Program-made: the position numbers and the translations under genes
Part shown: piece after piece, positions 15,951 through 25,162 of the stretch
How positions within the stretch are numbered: position 1 is the first letter of the stretch
How the letters are laid out: each line of letters opens with the position of its first letter
Notes under the pieces: generated by a model
Told to the model about the DNA's origin: nothing
Seen by the model: only the letters and a program-made list of their open reading frames with translations
Database searches by the model: none
Assembly (NCBI RefSeq): GCF_900112265.1
Contig: NZ_FOLO01000001.1
Location: 300,195-364,194, forward strand
Source: Pseudoalteromonas denitrificans DSM 6059
Lineage (GTDB): Bacteria > Pseudomonadota > Gammaproteobacteria > Enterobacterales > Alteromonadaceae
Direction: 5' to 3'
Length of the DNA: 64,000 nt

Positions 15951-17378
15951 ATGAAATTTTCTAAAAGTTTTGCATTGTCATTAGTTTGTGCTGCTATTTT
16001 ATCTGGCTGTGGTGGAGACGATGGTAAAGACGGTACTAATGGCGCACAAGGTGATGCCGGTAAAGATGGTGTTAGTGTTTTTGTAACCACATCTGATGTC
16101 GTTAATACTAATGCACAACATGCTTATGCTGTTTATAGTGACTCACTTCTTGCTGCTAAAGCTTTAAAAGCGCAATTAGAAGTATTTGTTGCTGCACCTA
16201 CTAATGAAAATTTCACTAAAGCGAAAGAAGCTTGGCTTGATGCTCGCGAACCGTATGGTGAGTCTGAAGTTTATCGTTTTCGCGAAGGTCCAATTGATAA
16301 TTTAACAAAAAATGATGCGGGTGACTGGATCTTAGAACCAGAAGCTGGACCTGAAGGAGCGATTAATGCGTGGCCATTAGCAGAAGCCTTTATCGATTAC
16401 ACTATTGATATGGATGGCGCACAAAACCCTGAAAGCATAGCTTCAATTTCAGTCGGCGGAAATATAATCTCTAATTTGGAAGAGTTTCCAGTAATCAATA
16501 AAGAAGTACTCAAATCTTCTTTTGGTGGTTTAAATGAGGCACAAGATGAAGCGAATGTTACTTCAGGGTACCATGCAATTGAATTCTTATTGTGGGGACA
16601 AGATTTAAACGAAGATGGCACATATACGGCAAATCGTGATTATTCAGCCGGATACCGTAAAGCATCTGATTATTATACAGTCGAGAATGATTTTGAAGGT
16701 AAAGTGGGTACGTGTACTTCAGGTGAAGCAGGTTCTGACAATGCTTTATGTATTCGTCGTGGCCAATACTTGATTGCAGCCGCAGATTTACTAATTGATG
16801 ATTTACAAGCGGTTACAAATGCTTGGGCACCAGGTTCTGGTTTTCATTACAATGAATTTACAAAAGCTGAAAATGCAAAAACATCTCTTGCTAAAATATT
16901 AGAAGGAATGGGCCGCTTAAGTTATGGTGAATTAGCGGGTGAGCGCATGAGTATTGCACTTCGTACGGATTCACAAGAAGATGAGCATTCATGTTTTTCT
17001 GATAATACCCATCGTGATATTTACTTGGATGCTAAAGGTATACAAAATGCATTTTTAGGGAGTTATACTCGTGATACAGGTGAAAACTTACAAGGTGCAA
17101 GTATTTATGATTTATTAGTTGTTGAAGGTCATCCTGAACTTGCTAATAAATTACGTTCGGCACTTGAGTTAACTATGGCCAAAGCTGCTGTTATTGATAC
17201 AAATGCAAAAATGGGAACTTCATTTGATTTACAAATCCAGTTAAATGAATTTAAACCTGCAGTAACAGAAACGATTAAAGCTTTACAGTTTCAAACTGAT
17301 GTCATCAATGAAGCGATCACTGCTCTTGAAGTTACAACAAGTGACTTAAAGCAAGATACCGAGGAATTTGGCGGTTAG
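15951..17378 (+). CDS. Imelysin-family lipoprotein with collagen-like linker
   Basis: This 475-residue protein starts with a lipoprotein signal (ILSGC, Cys20 lipidated). A short collagen-like run of Gly-x-y triplets follows (GKDGTNGAQGDAGKDGV, about 25-41), then an imelysin/IrpA-type helical domain. The family motif GxHxxE is intact as G206-H208-E211 (GYHAIEFLLWGQD). Imelysin proteins (ICMP, IrpA, EfeO relatives) are iron-regulated, and their His and Glu are thought to bind metal, probably in iron uptake. Two Fur boxes precede the gene. It is first in a row with two di-heme proteins, a second imelysin and a DUF1513 protein, though a terminator-like hairpin follows its stop. No protease activity is implied. 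Confidence 0.85.
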   Translation: MKFSKSFALSLVCAAILSGCGGDDGKDGTNGAQGDAGKDGVSVFVTTSDVVNTNAQHAYAVYSDSLLAAKALKAQLEVFVAAPTNENFTKAKEAWLDAREPYGESEVYRFREGPIDNLTKNDAGDWILEPEAGPEGAINAWPLAEAFIDYTIDMDGAQNPESIASISVGGNIISNLEEFPVINKEVLKSSFGGLNEAQDEANVTSGYHAIEFLLWGQDLNEDGTYTANRDYSAGYRKASDYYTVENDFEGKVGTCTSGEAGSDNALCIRRGQYLIAAADLLIDDLQAVTNAWAPGSGFHYNEFTKAENAKTSLAKILEGMGRLSYGELAGERMSIALRTDSQEDEHSCFSDNTHRDIYLDAKGIQNAFLGSYTRDTGENLQGASIYDLLVVEGHPELANKLRSALELTMAKAAVIDTNAKMGTSFDLQIQLNEFKPAVTETIKALQFQTDVINEAITALEVTTSDLKQDTEEFGG

Positions 17379-17394
17379 TTATTATATTTAGTTT

Positions 17395-17427
17395 AAAACC
17401 CATCAAATAACTTTGATGGGTTTTTTT
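17395..17427 (+). terminator. Strong hairpin with T-run inside the lipoprotein locus
   Basis: The arms AAAACCCATCAAA and TTTGATGGGTTTT form a perfect 13-bp stem with a 4-base loop followed by a T-run. It follows the first imelysin gene and lies 30 bp before the first di-heme gene. Partial read-through here would make the imelysin transcript more abundant than the downstream four genes. Confidence 0.8.
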
Positions 17428-17456
17428 GTTATTAGCTTTTTATTTATGGGCGTAAA

Positions 17457-19145
17457 ATGAAAAAGCATATTGTTACACTTTGCATACTGTCTAGTGTTTT
17501 TATTAGCGCATGTGGCGGTTCAGGTTCTTCTTCAGATAATTCTGACAATTCAAATAACAATGGTAATACAGATACTAACGGTGGTGGCACTACTGTTGTT
17601 TTACCTGGACAACCAAAAGATGGTTTAGCACCTATTTCAGCACACACTCCAGATAAAAATGAGCATTTATCTGGTGGAGAAGTCAGTACAAATGTATTTA
17701 ATCAAGATGCATTTAGCCAATCAGCCAAGGTAATTCAAAGTGATTTTGAATTAGAAGGTGTATTTAAAGCAGGCGACCAATTATTTAGAACTCTGCACGA
17801 TGGTCAAGGTCCTTTATTTAATAATGCAACTTGTCAGGGGTGCCATATCAAAGATGGTCGGGGTGAAGTCCCTAGAAATCCAAGTATGCCTATGACAAGC
17901 ATGTTTTTAAGAATAAGTGATGATAAAGGTACTCCTGATATTATTTATGGTGATCAAATTCAAACCTTTGGCACTGTTGCTGATCATAATGAAGGGGCGT
18001 TACCAAAATATAATGGCGCTTTAAATGAAGGTTTAGCATATGGGGAAGCTTATGCCTTTGTGGAATATGAAGTGATAAATGGCCAATTTAATGACGGTGA
18101 AGCCTACCAGCTTAGAAAACCAATTTATAAAGTAAAAGATTTATCATATGGTGATTTTAATGACTCTGTTCGTTTATCTCCTAGGGTTTCTCCATCTGTA
18201 TTTGGTTCCGGTTTATTACATGCGATACCCGAAGATTACATTACTTCGTATGCTGACCCTGATGATATAAATAATGATGGCATTTCAGGTCGTGCTGTTT
18301 ATGTTGATGAGCCAATATCAAATGAAAATAAACTAGCGCGCTTTGGCTATAAAGCTGTAACAGCATCTGTATTACAACAAATATCAGGTGCATATCGTGG
18401 TGATATGGGGGTGACAAATATAGTTGCACAAGAGGAGCCCTGCACGTCAATGCAAGCAGCTTGCATCAATAAAGCTGAACAAGAGAAAGATGATAGAGAA
18501 AACGGCTTGGATTTAAGCAAGCTATCATTGGCTCAAGTTGAGTTTTATAATCGACTATTAGCTGTGCCCCAGCGTAGAGGTTACAATGCTCAAACAAATA
18601 CTTGGAATGCGGATGTACTTACAGGTCGTGAGTTATTCCATCAGGCACAGTGTATTTCATGCCATGTACCACGCCATAAAACAGGCCAAGCTGAAGGGAG
18701 TTTATTAGGTGATGCTGGTTTATTAGATATTTCAGATACATCTACACCTATAGCGGCCTTAAGTGAGCAGGTTATTTATCCTTATACCGACTTACTCTTG
18801 CATGATATGGGAGGACACTGTCCTGAAATAACACGAGAAGATGATGAAGGAAATTCGTGTCTTTCGGGTTCACAGTGTTATTGGGTGCAAAAGTGTGAAG
18901 GCTTAGCGGATGATCGCCCTGAAGGAAGTGCAACTGGCACAGAATGGAAAACACCTGCGCTTTGGGGTTTAGGTTTAGTTCAAACTGTTAATCCAAATGC
19001 TACGTTTTTACATGATGGTCGTGCCCGTACTATTACCGAAGCAATTCTTTGGCATGATGGTGAAGCTAAAGCGGCAAAACAAAATTTTGTGGCTCTATCC
19101 AAAGCTGAGCGTACGCAATTGCTGACCTTTTTAGAGTCTCTTTAA
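17457..19145 (+). CDS. Di-heme oxidoreductase-like lipoprotein (DUF1111 family)
   Basis: The 562 residues have a lipobox (ISAC, Cys20) and two c-type heme motifs: CQGCH starting at C126 and CISCH starting at C399. Both are followed by regions typical of the DUF1111 di-heme oxidoreductase family (LFNNATCQGCHIKDGRGE; ends TFLHDGRARTITEAILWH). A cysteine-rich insertion near residues 455-485 (five Cys) is absent from the shorter neighbour. These periplasmic electron-transfer proteins are recurrent partners of imelysin genes. A role in iron redox at the surface is a reasonable inference but unproven. The ATG at 17457 lies behind a weak site. The stop overlaps the next start by one base (TAATG). 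Confidence 0.85.
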   Translation: MKKHIVTLCILSSVFISACGGSGSSSDNSDNSNNNGNTDTNGGGTTVVLPGQPKDGLAPISAHTPDKNEHLSGGEVSTNVFNQDAFSQSAKVIQSDFELEGVFKAGDQLFRTLHDGQGPLFNNATCQGCHIKDGRGEVPRNPSMPMTSMFLRISDDKGTPDIIYGDQIQTFGTVADHNEGALPKYNGALNEGLAYGEAYAFVEYEVINGQFNDGEAYQLRKPIYKVKDLSYGDFNDSVRLSPRVSPSVFGSGLLHAIPEDYITSYADPDDINNDGISGRAVYVDEPISNENKLARFGYKAVTASVLQQISGAYRGDMGVTNIVAQEEPCTSMQAACINKAEQEKDDRENGLDLSKLSLAQVEFYNRLLAVPQRRGYNAQTNTWNADVLTGRELFHQAQCISCHVPRHKTGQAEGSLLGDAGLLDISDTSTPIAALSEQVIYPYTDLLLHDMGGHCPEITREDDEGNSCLSGSQCYWVQKCEGLADDRPEGSATGTEWKTPALWGLGLVQTVNPNATFLHDGRARTITEAILWHDGEAKAAKQNFVALSKAERTQLLTFLESL

Positions 19146-20566
19146 TGCGGCTCTTATATTTCATATTGATAATGTTTTTATTGGCTGCATGTCAGCCAAT
19201 AAAAAGTAATGATATTAATGTGCCTGAATTTGATATTAGTGAGTTTAAACCCGGTGGTGAGGCGACTTTAAAGCGCCTTAATACTCGGACTTTCATCCAT
19301 CCATCTGGAAATTTATCCCTTGAAGATGAATTAGATTTTTGGGACGGTTTTTCATTTTTCAGAGATCCTTGGGTTGCAGCTCCAGCTGCTACAAAAGATA
19401 GGGATGGACTTGGGCCATTATTTAATGCGCGCTCTTGTAAGGCATGCCATTCCAGAGGTGGTCGTGGAAAGCTTCCTAATGTAGGAATAAGCAAACCTAT
19501 GGCCTTGCTTATTCGTTTGGGTAATGAAAATAATGGTGCTGCTATTGATGAGAATTATGGTGGTCAGCTACAGCCATTTTCTATCACTTTGTCTCATCAG
19601 TCACTTTCAACTCCTATTAAAGGAGAGGCGGATGTTAAATTGCAATATCAAATGCTTGATGGTCAATATTCAGATGGCACGCGTTATCAATTAAGAAAAC
19701 CACACTATGATTTGGTGAATTTAAACTATGGTGAGCTAGCAGAGCATACAGTGCTATCTCCTCGTTATGCGCCAGCAATTTATGGCATGGGTTTATTAGA
19801 TGCAATAAAAGAGTCTGATTTATTAGCGTTGCAAGATATTACAGATGAAAATGCTGATGGTATTAGTGCTAAATATAATAAAGTACCTGATGTTTTAAAT
19901 AATAAAATTGCCTTAGGACGCTTTGGTTTTAAAGCTTTACATCCGTCACTTGCGCAGCAAATTGCAGGTGCATTTGTAAATGATATTGGCATTACAAATC
20001 CTTTTTTTCAAACCGATACCTGTACTTATATACAAGTTGGTTGTCGTCAGAGATCAAAAATAGGGGGTCATGATAGTCAATTAGAAATCCCCGCTAAATT
20101 ACATCAACTCACTGAGTACATGGGCCAACATGTAGCTGTTCAGCCTACACGTTCATTAAAAAATAAAAAAGCACAGCAAGGTCGCTCACTTTTTTATCAA
20201 CTTAAATGCGATTCTTGTCATCAACCTAGTTTTAAAACTGATGATAATTATCCGGTAAAAGAATTAGCTGGGCAGAAAATTTGGCCTTATACAGATTTAG
20301 CTTTGCATGATATGGGTCCTGGTTTATCCGATGGGAAAGCTGAGTTTGAAGCGAATAAAAATGAATGGCGAACAGCACCGCTTTGGGGAATTGGTTTGCA
20401 AAACCGTATTCAAGGTTATCAAGCCTTTTTACATGATGGCAGAGCAAGGACATTAGAAGAGGCCATTTTATGGCATGGCGGCGAAGCAAAAGCCGCACAA
20501 CAAAAATTTATAGCACTAGATAAACCTCAAAGAGAGGCACTTATCTTTTTCTTAAAACAGATATAG
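19145..20566 (+). CDS. Second di-heme oxidoreductase-like lipoprotein (DUF1111 family)
   Basis: A shorter paralogue (473 residues) of the preceding gene product, sharing YQLRKPxY, LSPRxxP, GRFGFKA and LHDGRARTLEEAILWH. It carries a lipobox (LAAC) and two heme motifs, CKACH at C98 and CDSCH at C355. It lacks the cysteine-rich insertion of its neighbour. The start codon overlaps the previous stop, so the two are translationally coupled and probably made in similar amounts, perhaps as partners. The pair likely arose by tandem duplication. The electron donor or acceptor is not known. Confidence 0.85.
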   Translation: MRLLYFILIMFLLAACQPIKSNDINVPEFDISEFKPGGEATLKRLNTRTFIHPSGNLSLEDELDFWDGFSFFRDPWVAAPAATKDRDGLGPLFNARSCKACHSRGGRGKLPNVGISKPMALLIRLGNENNGAAIDENYGGQLQPFSITLSHQSLSTPIKGEADVKLQYQMLDGQYSDGTRYQLRKPHYDLVNLNYGELAEHTVLSPRYAPAIYGMGLLDAIKESDLLALQDITDENADGISAKYNKVPDVLNNKIALGRFGFKALHPSLAQQIAGAFVNDIGITNPFFQTDTCTYIQVGCRQRSKIGGHDSQLEIPAKLHQLTEYMGQHVAVQPTRSLKNKKAQQGRSLFYQLKCDSCHQPSFKTDDNYPVKELAGQKIWPYTDLALHDMGPGLSDGKAEFEANKNEWRTAPLWGIGLQNRIQGYQAFLHDGRARTLEEAILWHGGEAKAAQQKFIALDKPQREALIFFLKQI

Positions 20567-20576
20567 AGAAGATAAA

Positions 20577-21713
20577 ATGAAAAAATTAGCATTAATGATT
20601 GCAATGAGCTTCGCACTAGTTGCATGTGGTGGCGGATCATCAAACTCAACAGAGGCTGTTGATACTAACACCGGAAATGGGGGAACAGATACTGTTGAAC
20701 CAGTAAAAACGAAAGAAGAAGCAATGATAGCTGTATTAACATCATTAGCTGATAATTATATTCTGCCTTCTTACAGCGATTTGGCTAATAAAGCTGATGA
20801 GTTTGAATCTGCAAGTATTGATTTTTGCTCGAATTCTAAAGCTGGAACTGCTGAGTTAACAAAATTACGACAGAGTTGGCTAAGTTTGAGTTTAAGTTGG
20901 CAGCATACAAAGCCTGTAAAGGAAGGTATGGCTGACAATACTTTTGTGAATTCAAGAATGCAAACATGGCCAGAAAAAACGGCTATTTTAAGAGGAGTTG
21001 AAACGTTACTTGCAGCAGAGCCTCTAAATGAAATGGTCGTCTCTCAAACGCAAGATGGCGCGCAAGGCTTACCAGCTTTAGAGTATCTATTATATCCTGA
21101 GCTAGAAGCACAAAGTCTACTAATCGCCACTGATAAAGAAAAGCGCTGTCTTGCAGTCATGTCTATTGCAGCAAATGTTAAAGCCATAGTGCTTGAAATT
21201 AATACGTTATGGTTGCAAACAGGCGGTAATGAAAGGGCGCAATATATTAGTGGCTCAGAAGAGCAGATAGAAAAACAGTTAACAAGTTGGTTTGTAGTAC
21301 TTGAAGCTATTGTGGATGATAAAATAAATAAAGTATTAGCAGAGGGGATTCCTGGAATCGTTAAAAATGCAGAGCAATATCGCAGTAAAACTTCTTTTGA
21401 AAGTATAAAGAAAAACGTAAAAGCACTTGAAGTTGTGTATTTAGGTGGCGATGGTTATGGTTTTGATGATTACTTATTAGAAATTCATAAAAAAGCGGAG
21501 TTAGACAAAGTGATTAAAGCTGCTTTTATACAAGTGTATGCAGCTCTAAATAAATTGGATATATCATTAGAGCAAGCTGTTACCGATAATGTAACACGAC
21601 AAGTTTTAGAAGAAATTACAACTAAGTTAACAGCACTTCGTACCATAATGACAACCGATTTTGTGCAAACAACAGATTTTTATCCGCTAATAAATACAAC
21701 TGATGGCGATTAA
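20577..21713 (+). CDS. Imelysin-like lipoprotein, second copy, GxHxxE altered
   Basis: The 378 residues have a lipobox (LVAC, Cys17), a short Gly/Ser/Thr-rich linker and an imelysin-like helical domain. At the place of the metal-binding GxHxxE motif the sequence reads GLPALE, so the His is replaced by Pro while Gly and Glu remain. This variant is recurrent among imelysin relatives and may mean different metal binding. It shares the motif RLxxxxQTWPEK-like (RMQTWPEKTAI) of this branch. The gene lies 10 bp after the second di-heme gene and ends 2 bp before the DUF1513 start, within one transcript. Confidence 0.8.
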   Translation: MKKLALMIAMSFALVACGGGSSNSTEAVDTNTGNGGTDTVEPVKTKEEAMIAVLTSLADNYILPSYSDLANKADEFESASIDFCSNSKAGTAELTKLRQSWLSLSLSWQHTKPVKEGMADNTFVNSRMQTWPEKTAILRGVETLLAAEPLNEMVVSQTQDGAQGLPALEYLLYPELEAQSLLIATDKEKRCLAVMSIAANVKAIVLEINTLWLQTGGNERAQYISGSEEQIEKQLTSWFVVLEAIVDDKINKVLAEGIPGIVKNAEQYRSKTSFESIKKNVKALEVVYLGGDGYGFDDYLLEIHKKAELDKVIKAAFIQVYAALNKLDISLEQAVTDNVTRQVLEEITTKLTALRTIMTTDFVQTTDFYPLINTTDGD

Positions 21714-21714
21714 T

Positions 21715-22800
21715 ATGAATCGTCGTGGTTTTTGTAAATCCATGCTGGCTTTTGCCGGCATAACCAATTTACCTGCTTGTAATCTTTTAAAAGATAAACA
21801 ATTTGCCAGTGCTTTTAATACTTTTGGCAATAAACATTTTATTGCCAAGTTAGATGAAAATGGCGCAATTGTGACTCAGGTTGAAATCCCCTATAGAGGT
21901 CATGATTTGGCTCAAGTACCAAATCAAAAAAATCGTGTATTTGCATTTGCACGACGCCCTGGAAATATGATTTTTGATATTAACTTAGAAGAGGGTACGT
22001 TAACTAATACGATAGAATCTCAAAAAGGTCGTCATTTTTATGGTCATGGCGTTTTTTCTTTAGATGGACAGTTTTTATTTACACCTGAAAATGATTTTGA
22101 AAATCAAGTGGGAAAAATTGTTGTAAGGAATGTGAATGACTCTTCTGTTTTAGCTGAATATGATTCTGGTGGCGTTGGGCCACACCAATGTGCACTATTA
22201 AGTGACGGTATTACTTTAGTCATTGCAAATGGTGGTATCGCGACACATCCAAATCAGCCCCGTAAAAAGCTTAATATAGCCTCGATGAAACCAAATTTAA
22301 CTTATTTAAATACACAAACGGGTGAAGTAAAAGCTCAGATCCTACCGCCTCATGATCAATTAAGTATTCGCCATTTAGATGTTAGTAAGCAAGATAAAGT
22401 TGTTGTAGGTATGCAATATCAAGGCAATAAACAAGATAAAGTACCTCTTATTTTTACACAGCAAGGTGATAATGCTTTACAGGCTTGTGAAGTAGAGCAG
22501 GAGGTTTGGCAGCAAATGAATCAATATACGGCAAGTGTCTGTATTGATAATGCGTTAAATATTGCAGCTGTGAGTGCACCCAGAGGAAACTTAGTCAGTT
22601 ATTGGGATTTGAATAACAATAAATATTTAGGTCAGTATCACAGTGCTGATTGTGCGGGGGTTGCTTTGGCTGATGATGGTTTTGTATTATCAAATGGTAC
22701 AGGGGTGATCGAGCGCATTGTTGCTTTATCTAAAACACCTTTAAAACAAAAGCGTAGTGCGGGAATTAAATGGGATAATCATATGCTAGCACTTGTTTAA
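21715..22800 (+). CDS. DUF1513 beta-propeller-like protein with Tat-type lipoprotein signal
   Basis: From the ATG at 21715 the protein has 361 residues. The N-terminus NRRGFCK resembles a twin-arginine motif, and a candidate lipobox LPAC follows near residue 22, so it may be exported folded and lipidated. The rest is a DUF1513 domain, predicted as a beta-propeller, with family motifs GHGVFSLDG, FTPENDFE, GVGPHQC and IRHLDV. DUF1513 genes occur with imelysin and di-heme genes in many proteobacteria. The activity is unknown. An ATG at 21703 overlapping the previous gene would add four residues and is less likely. It is the last gene of the locus. Confidence 0.8.
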   Translation: MNRRGFCKSMLAFAGITNLPACNLLKDKQFASAFNTFGNKHFIAKLDENGAIVTQVEIPYRGHDLAQVPNQKNRVFAFARRPGNMIFDINLEEGTLTNTIESQKGRHFYGHGVFSLDGQFLFTPENDFENQVGKIVVRNVNDSSVLAEYDSGGVGPHQCALLSDGITLVIANGGIATHPNQPRKKLNIASMKPNLTYLNTQTGEVKAQILPPHDQLSIRHLDVSKQDKVVVGMQYQGNKQDKVPLIFTQQGDNALQACEVEQEVWQQMNQYTASVCIDNALNIAAVSAPRGNLVSYWDLNNNKYLGQYHSADCAGVALADDGFVLSNGTGVIERIVALSKTPLKQKRSAGIKWDNHMLALV

Positions 22801-22832
22801 AATATAAGAGCTATATTGAACTGGTAAGAGAT

Positions 22833-22868
22833 GTTTACCTTGGCTAAGAGTACTAAGTCAAGGTAGAC
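22833..22868 (+). terminator. Stem-loop after the DUF1513 gene
   Basis: A 13-bp stem (GTTTACCTTGGCT with AGTCAAGGTAGAC, two G-T wobbles) and a 10-base loop, followed by a T-rich stretch without a clean T-run. Likely the 3' end of the iron locus, or a structured mRNA element. Confidence 0.45.
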
Positions 22869-22895
22869 TATGGTCCATTTTATTTTATTAATGCA

Positions 22896-24026
22896 TTGAG
22901 TCAAACTGACGTGAGCCAAAAAGAAGATAAATTTGTAGATATTCGTCCTTATAATGATAGTGAAGTGCCCGCGGCATTAGAGCGCTTGATTAATGATGAT
23001 GATTTTATTAACTTAATTGCAAAACATAACATTCCTAAATGGTTATCGCCTTTTTCATTTATTACTAAGCCTTTATTAAAAAAACAATTAGCTAAAAAAT
23101 GGCTGAAATTAAATACAGTCAAAAAATTACAAGCTGAAGTTTATAAATACTTAGGTTTAGTCATAAAAAAAACGACATCTCAGGTTACTTTTTCGGGGCT
23201 TGATAAGCTAGATAAGTCAAAATCTTACCTTTTTATTTCTAACCATAGAGATATTGCGCTTGACCCTGCGCTTTTAAATTGGGGCATGTTTTCTCATGGA
23301 ATGGATACTGTGCGCATCGCTATTGGTGATAACTTATTGCAAGTACCATATATTACTGAACTAATGCGATTAAATAAGAGTTTTATTGTAAAGCGCTCAA
23401 TAAAAGCACCAAAAGAAATGTTTAAAGCATTATCGCACCTCTCAGCTTATATTTTTGATTCAGTCAATACAGGTAATTCTGTCTGGATTGCACAAAAAGA
23501 AGGAAGGGCTAAAGATGGTGATGACTATACAGATCCTGCCTTACTCAAAATGATTCAGTTGCAAGGTCGCAAGCAAAAACTGAGTTTTGAAGAGTATGTT
23601 CGAAAGTTAAATATTGTGCCTGTTTCTATTTCTTATCAATTTGAACCATGTGATATTGCAAAGGCAAATGAGCGTTTTCATAAAGATAAATATGGTGAAT
23701 ATCAAAAGCAGGAAGGTGAAGATATGGATAGTATAATGGAGGGCTTTAGAGCAAATAAAGGTCACGTACATATGGCTTTTGGGCAACCTATTGTTGATGG
23801 GTGCAGTTCTGCTGAAGCATTAGCACAAACCATCGACCAGCAAATATTATCATCTTTTTATTTACATCCTGGAAACTATATAGCGGCTAATCATAATGTG
23901 CTTGATGTAAGCGATATTGATAAAAAACAGTTTGAACAGCGTATGATACAAGTGCCAGATGAGTTAAAGGAAATTGTATTAGGCATATATGCTAAACCTT
24001 TAGAGAAACAGCTCAAACAGTTATAA
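22896..24026 (+). CDS. PlsC-like glycerophospholipid acyltransferase
   Basis: This protein of about 376 residues contains an acyltransferase domain with the catalytic NHRDIALDPALL (HxxxxD form, about 114-125) and later motifs near QKEGRAKDG, in place of the usual FPEG, and IVPVSISY. It belongs to the 1-acyl-glycerol-3-phosphate acyltransferase superfamily, acting at the inner membrane face on phospholipid precursors. The N-terminal 90 residues (RPYNDSEVPAALERLINDD) are typical of a large proteobacterial subgroup whose exact acceptor is unknown. The start is uncertain: TTG at 22896 or GTG at 22911, neither with a clear ribosome site. Monocistronic, ending at a strong terminator. Confidence 0.82.
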   Translation: MSQTDVSQKEDKFVDIRPYNDSEVPAALERLINDDDFINLIAKHNIPKWLSPFSFITKPLLKKQLAKKWLKLNTVKKLQAEVYKYLGLVIKKTTSQVTFSGLDKLDKSKSYLFISNHRDIALDPALLNWGMFSHGMDTVRIAIGDNLLQVPYITELMRLNKSFIVKRSIKAPKEMFKALSHLSAYIFDSVNTGNSVWIAQKEGRAKDGDDYTDPALLKMIQLQGRKQKLSFEEYVRKLNIVPVSISYQFEPCDIAKANERFHKDKYGEYQKQEGEDMDSIMEGFRANKGHVHMAFGQPIVDGCSSAEALAQTIDQQILSSFYLHPGNYIAANHNVLDVSDIDKKQFEQRMIQVPDELKEIVLGIYAKPLEKQLKQL

Positions 24027-24047
24027 AAATTATAAATATTAGTTTTT

Positions 24048-24071
24048 AAAAACCGCGTTAGCGGTTTTTTT
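24048..24071 (+). terminator. Intrinsic terminator of the acyltransferase gene
   Basis: The stem AAAAACCGC and GCGGTTTTT with a 4-base loop is followed by T. Classical rho-independent form. Confidence 0.88.
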
Positions 24072-24121
24072 GTGTCTAAAATTCAGGCTATACTTAAGTC
24101 ATTATTATCTAAGGGGGAGGT

Positions 24122-24376
24122 ATGATGCAACAAATTGAAATATTTGAAATTCCTAGCCCTTGTATTGATGTTTGCCAAACGAATAGTCGAGGATATTGCT
24201 TAGGCTGTTACCGCAGTAGAGAAGAGAGGTTTCAATGGCTAAAAATGGATGTTTCTCAGAAAAAAAAAGTACTTATTTTATGTCAGCAAAGGAGGAAACG
24301 TCATCAGCAAAAAATAGCGGCAAATAAAAATACGAGTGAGCATAATATTTGTGAGCAAAAAGATTTTGGTTTTTAA
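24122..24376 (+). CDS. DUF1289 small cysteine-motif protein
   Basis: The 84 residues carry the DUF1289 signature PCIDVCQTNSRGYCLGCYRS, four cysteines in C-x3-C-x7-C-x2-C, followed by an EERFQWLKM helix. The cysteines probably bind an iron-sulfur cluster or zinc, and the function is unknown. The C-terminal tail is basic and low in complexity. A strong GGGAGG site precedes the ATG, with a second in-frame ATG directly after it. The gene overlaps the convergent solute-binding protein gene by 4 bp at their stops. Confidence 0.85.
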   Translation: MMQQIEIFEIPSPCIDVCQTNSRGYCLGCYRSREERFQWLKMDVSQKKKVLILCQQRRKRHQQKIAANKNTSEHNICEQKDFGF

Positions 24377-25083
24377 TAATGCGCTATGCCATGTTTATTT
24401 TTAAGAGTGTCTACGATACCTTGTTTTTTTAATTGGTTTAGTGCTTGAGTTAAAGGTATCACCAATTTTTTGTGTTTTTCATGTAAAAAATGATATGAAT
24501 TGAGTAGTTCAACTTCTTGTACTTTATATTTTATTTTTTCAAAATGTGGTAAATCATGGGAAAGTTGGAAGTCTAATAATAATACAGCATCAACTTTTTT
24601 TTGTGTTAATAATGACAATTGTGTTTTTATATTCTGTACTGGAATTCTTGTGCCTAAAAAGTTGGCTGTATTTAAATATTTATTTGCAACAGGGTAACCA
24701 GCTCTATAGCTAATAGAAGAAAACTCTGAAATATTACATGGTAAGCATTTTGTTTTATTATGAACTAATAGCAGTTTGAAATTAAATAATGCAAAAGGAA
24801 CTCTGATTAAGTTAGGGTATTGCTGACTAATATTTGCAATACGACCTAGCTGGCCATCAAAAAAACCTAAATTTGCTGCTTTGAGGGCATTTTCATAAGA
24901 GTAGGGTTTAAGTGACATTTCATAGTCAATAGATTTATAAGCAAGCTTCATTAATTCAATGACATATTGTGATTGTGCGGTTTCAGTTGGCAGGTTAAAA
25001 GTTAATTTTTGCTCAGCATAACTTTTACAGCTAAAAGTAAAAATAAAAGTAGTTATACAAAAAATAATGAATGGCTGAAGCAT
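24373..25083 (-). CDS. Periplasmic solute-binding-like protein (family 3)
   Basis: This 236-residue protein has a signal peptide (about 1-23, ending SYA). It shows the SBP_bac_3 layout: LTFNLPTETAQSQYVIELM, then DGQLGRI, the VPFALF hinge region, the inter-lobe IQ/KTQLSLLTQKKVDAVLLL and a C-terminal LTQALNQLKKQG. No ABC permease gene is nearby. Such orphan family-3 binding proteins in Alteromonadales may act as sensors or scavenging proteins. The ligand is not identifiable. It converges on the DUF1289 gene with a 4-bp overlap. Confidence 0.72.
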   Translation of the reverse strand: MLQPFIIFCITTFIFTFSCKSYAEQKLTFNLPTETAQSQYVIELMKLAYKSIDYEMSLKPYSYENALKAANLGFFDGQLGRIANISQQYPNLIRVPFALFNFKLLLVHNKTKCLPCNISEFSSISYRAGYPVANKYLNTANFLGTRIPVQNIKTQLSLLTQKKVDAVLLLDFQLSHDLPHFEKIKYKVQEVELLNSYHFLHEKHKKLVIPLTQALNQLKKQGIVDTLKNKHGIAHY

Positions 25084-25162
25084 CGATATATTTTCACCGT
25101 TAGTTTTTTAATTTAAAATCGATTATACTATGCTGTGCTTTTAAAAGTTAGAATAACAATTC

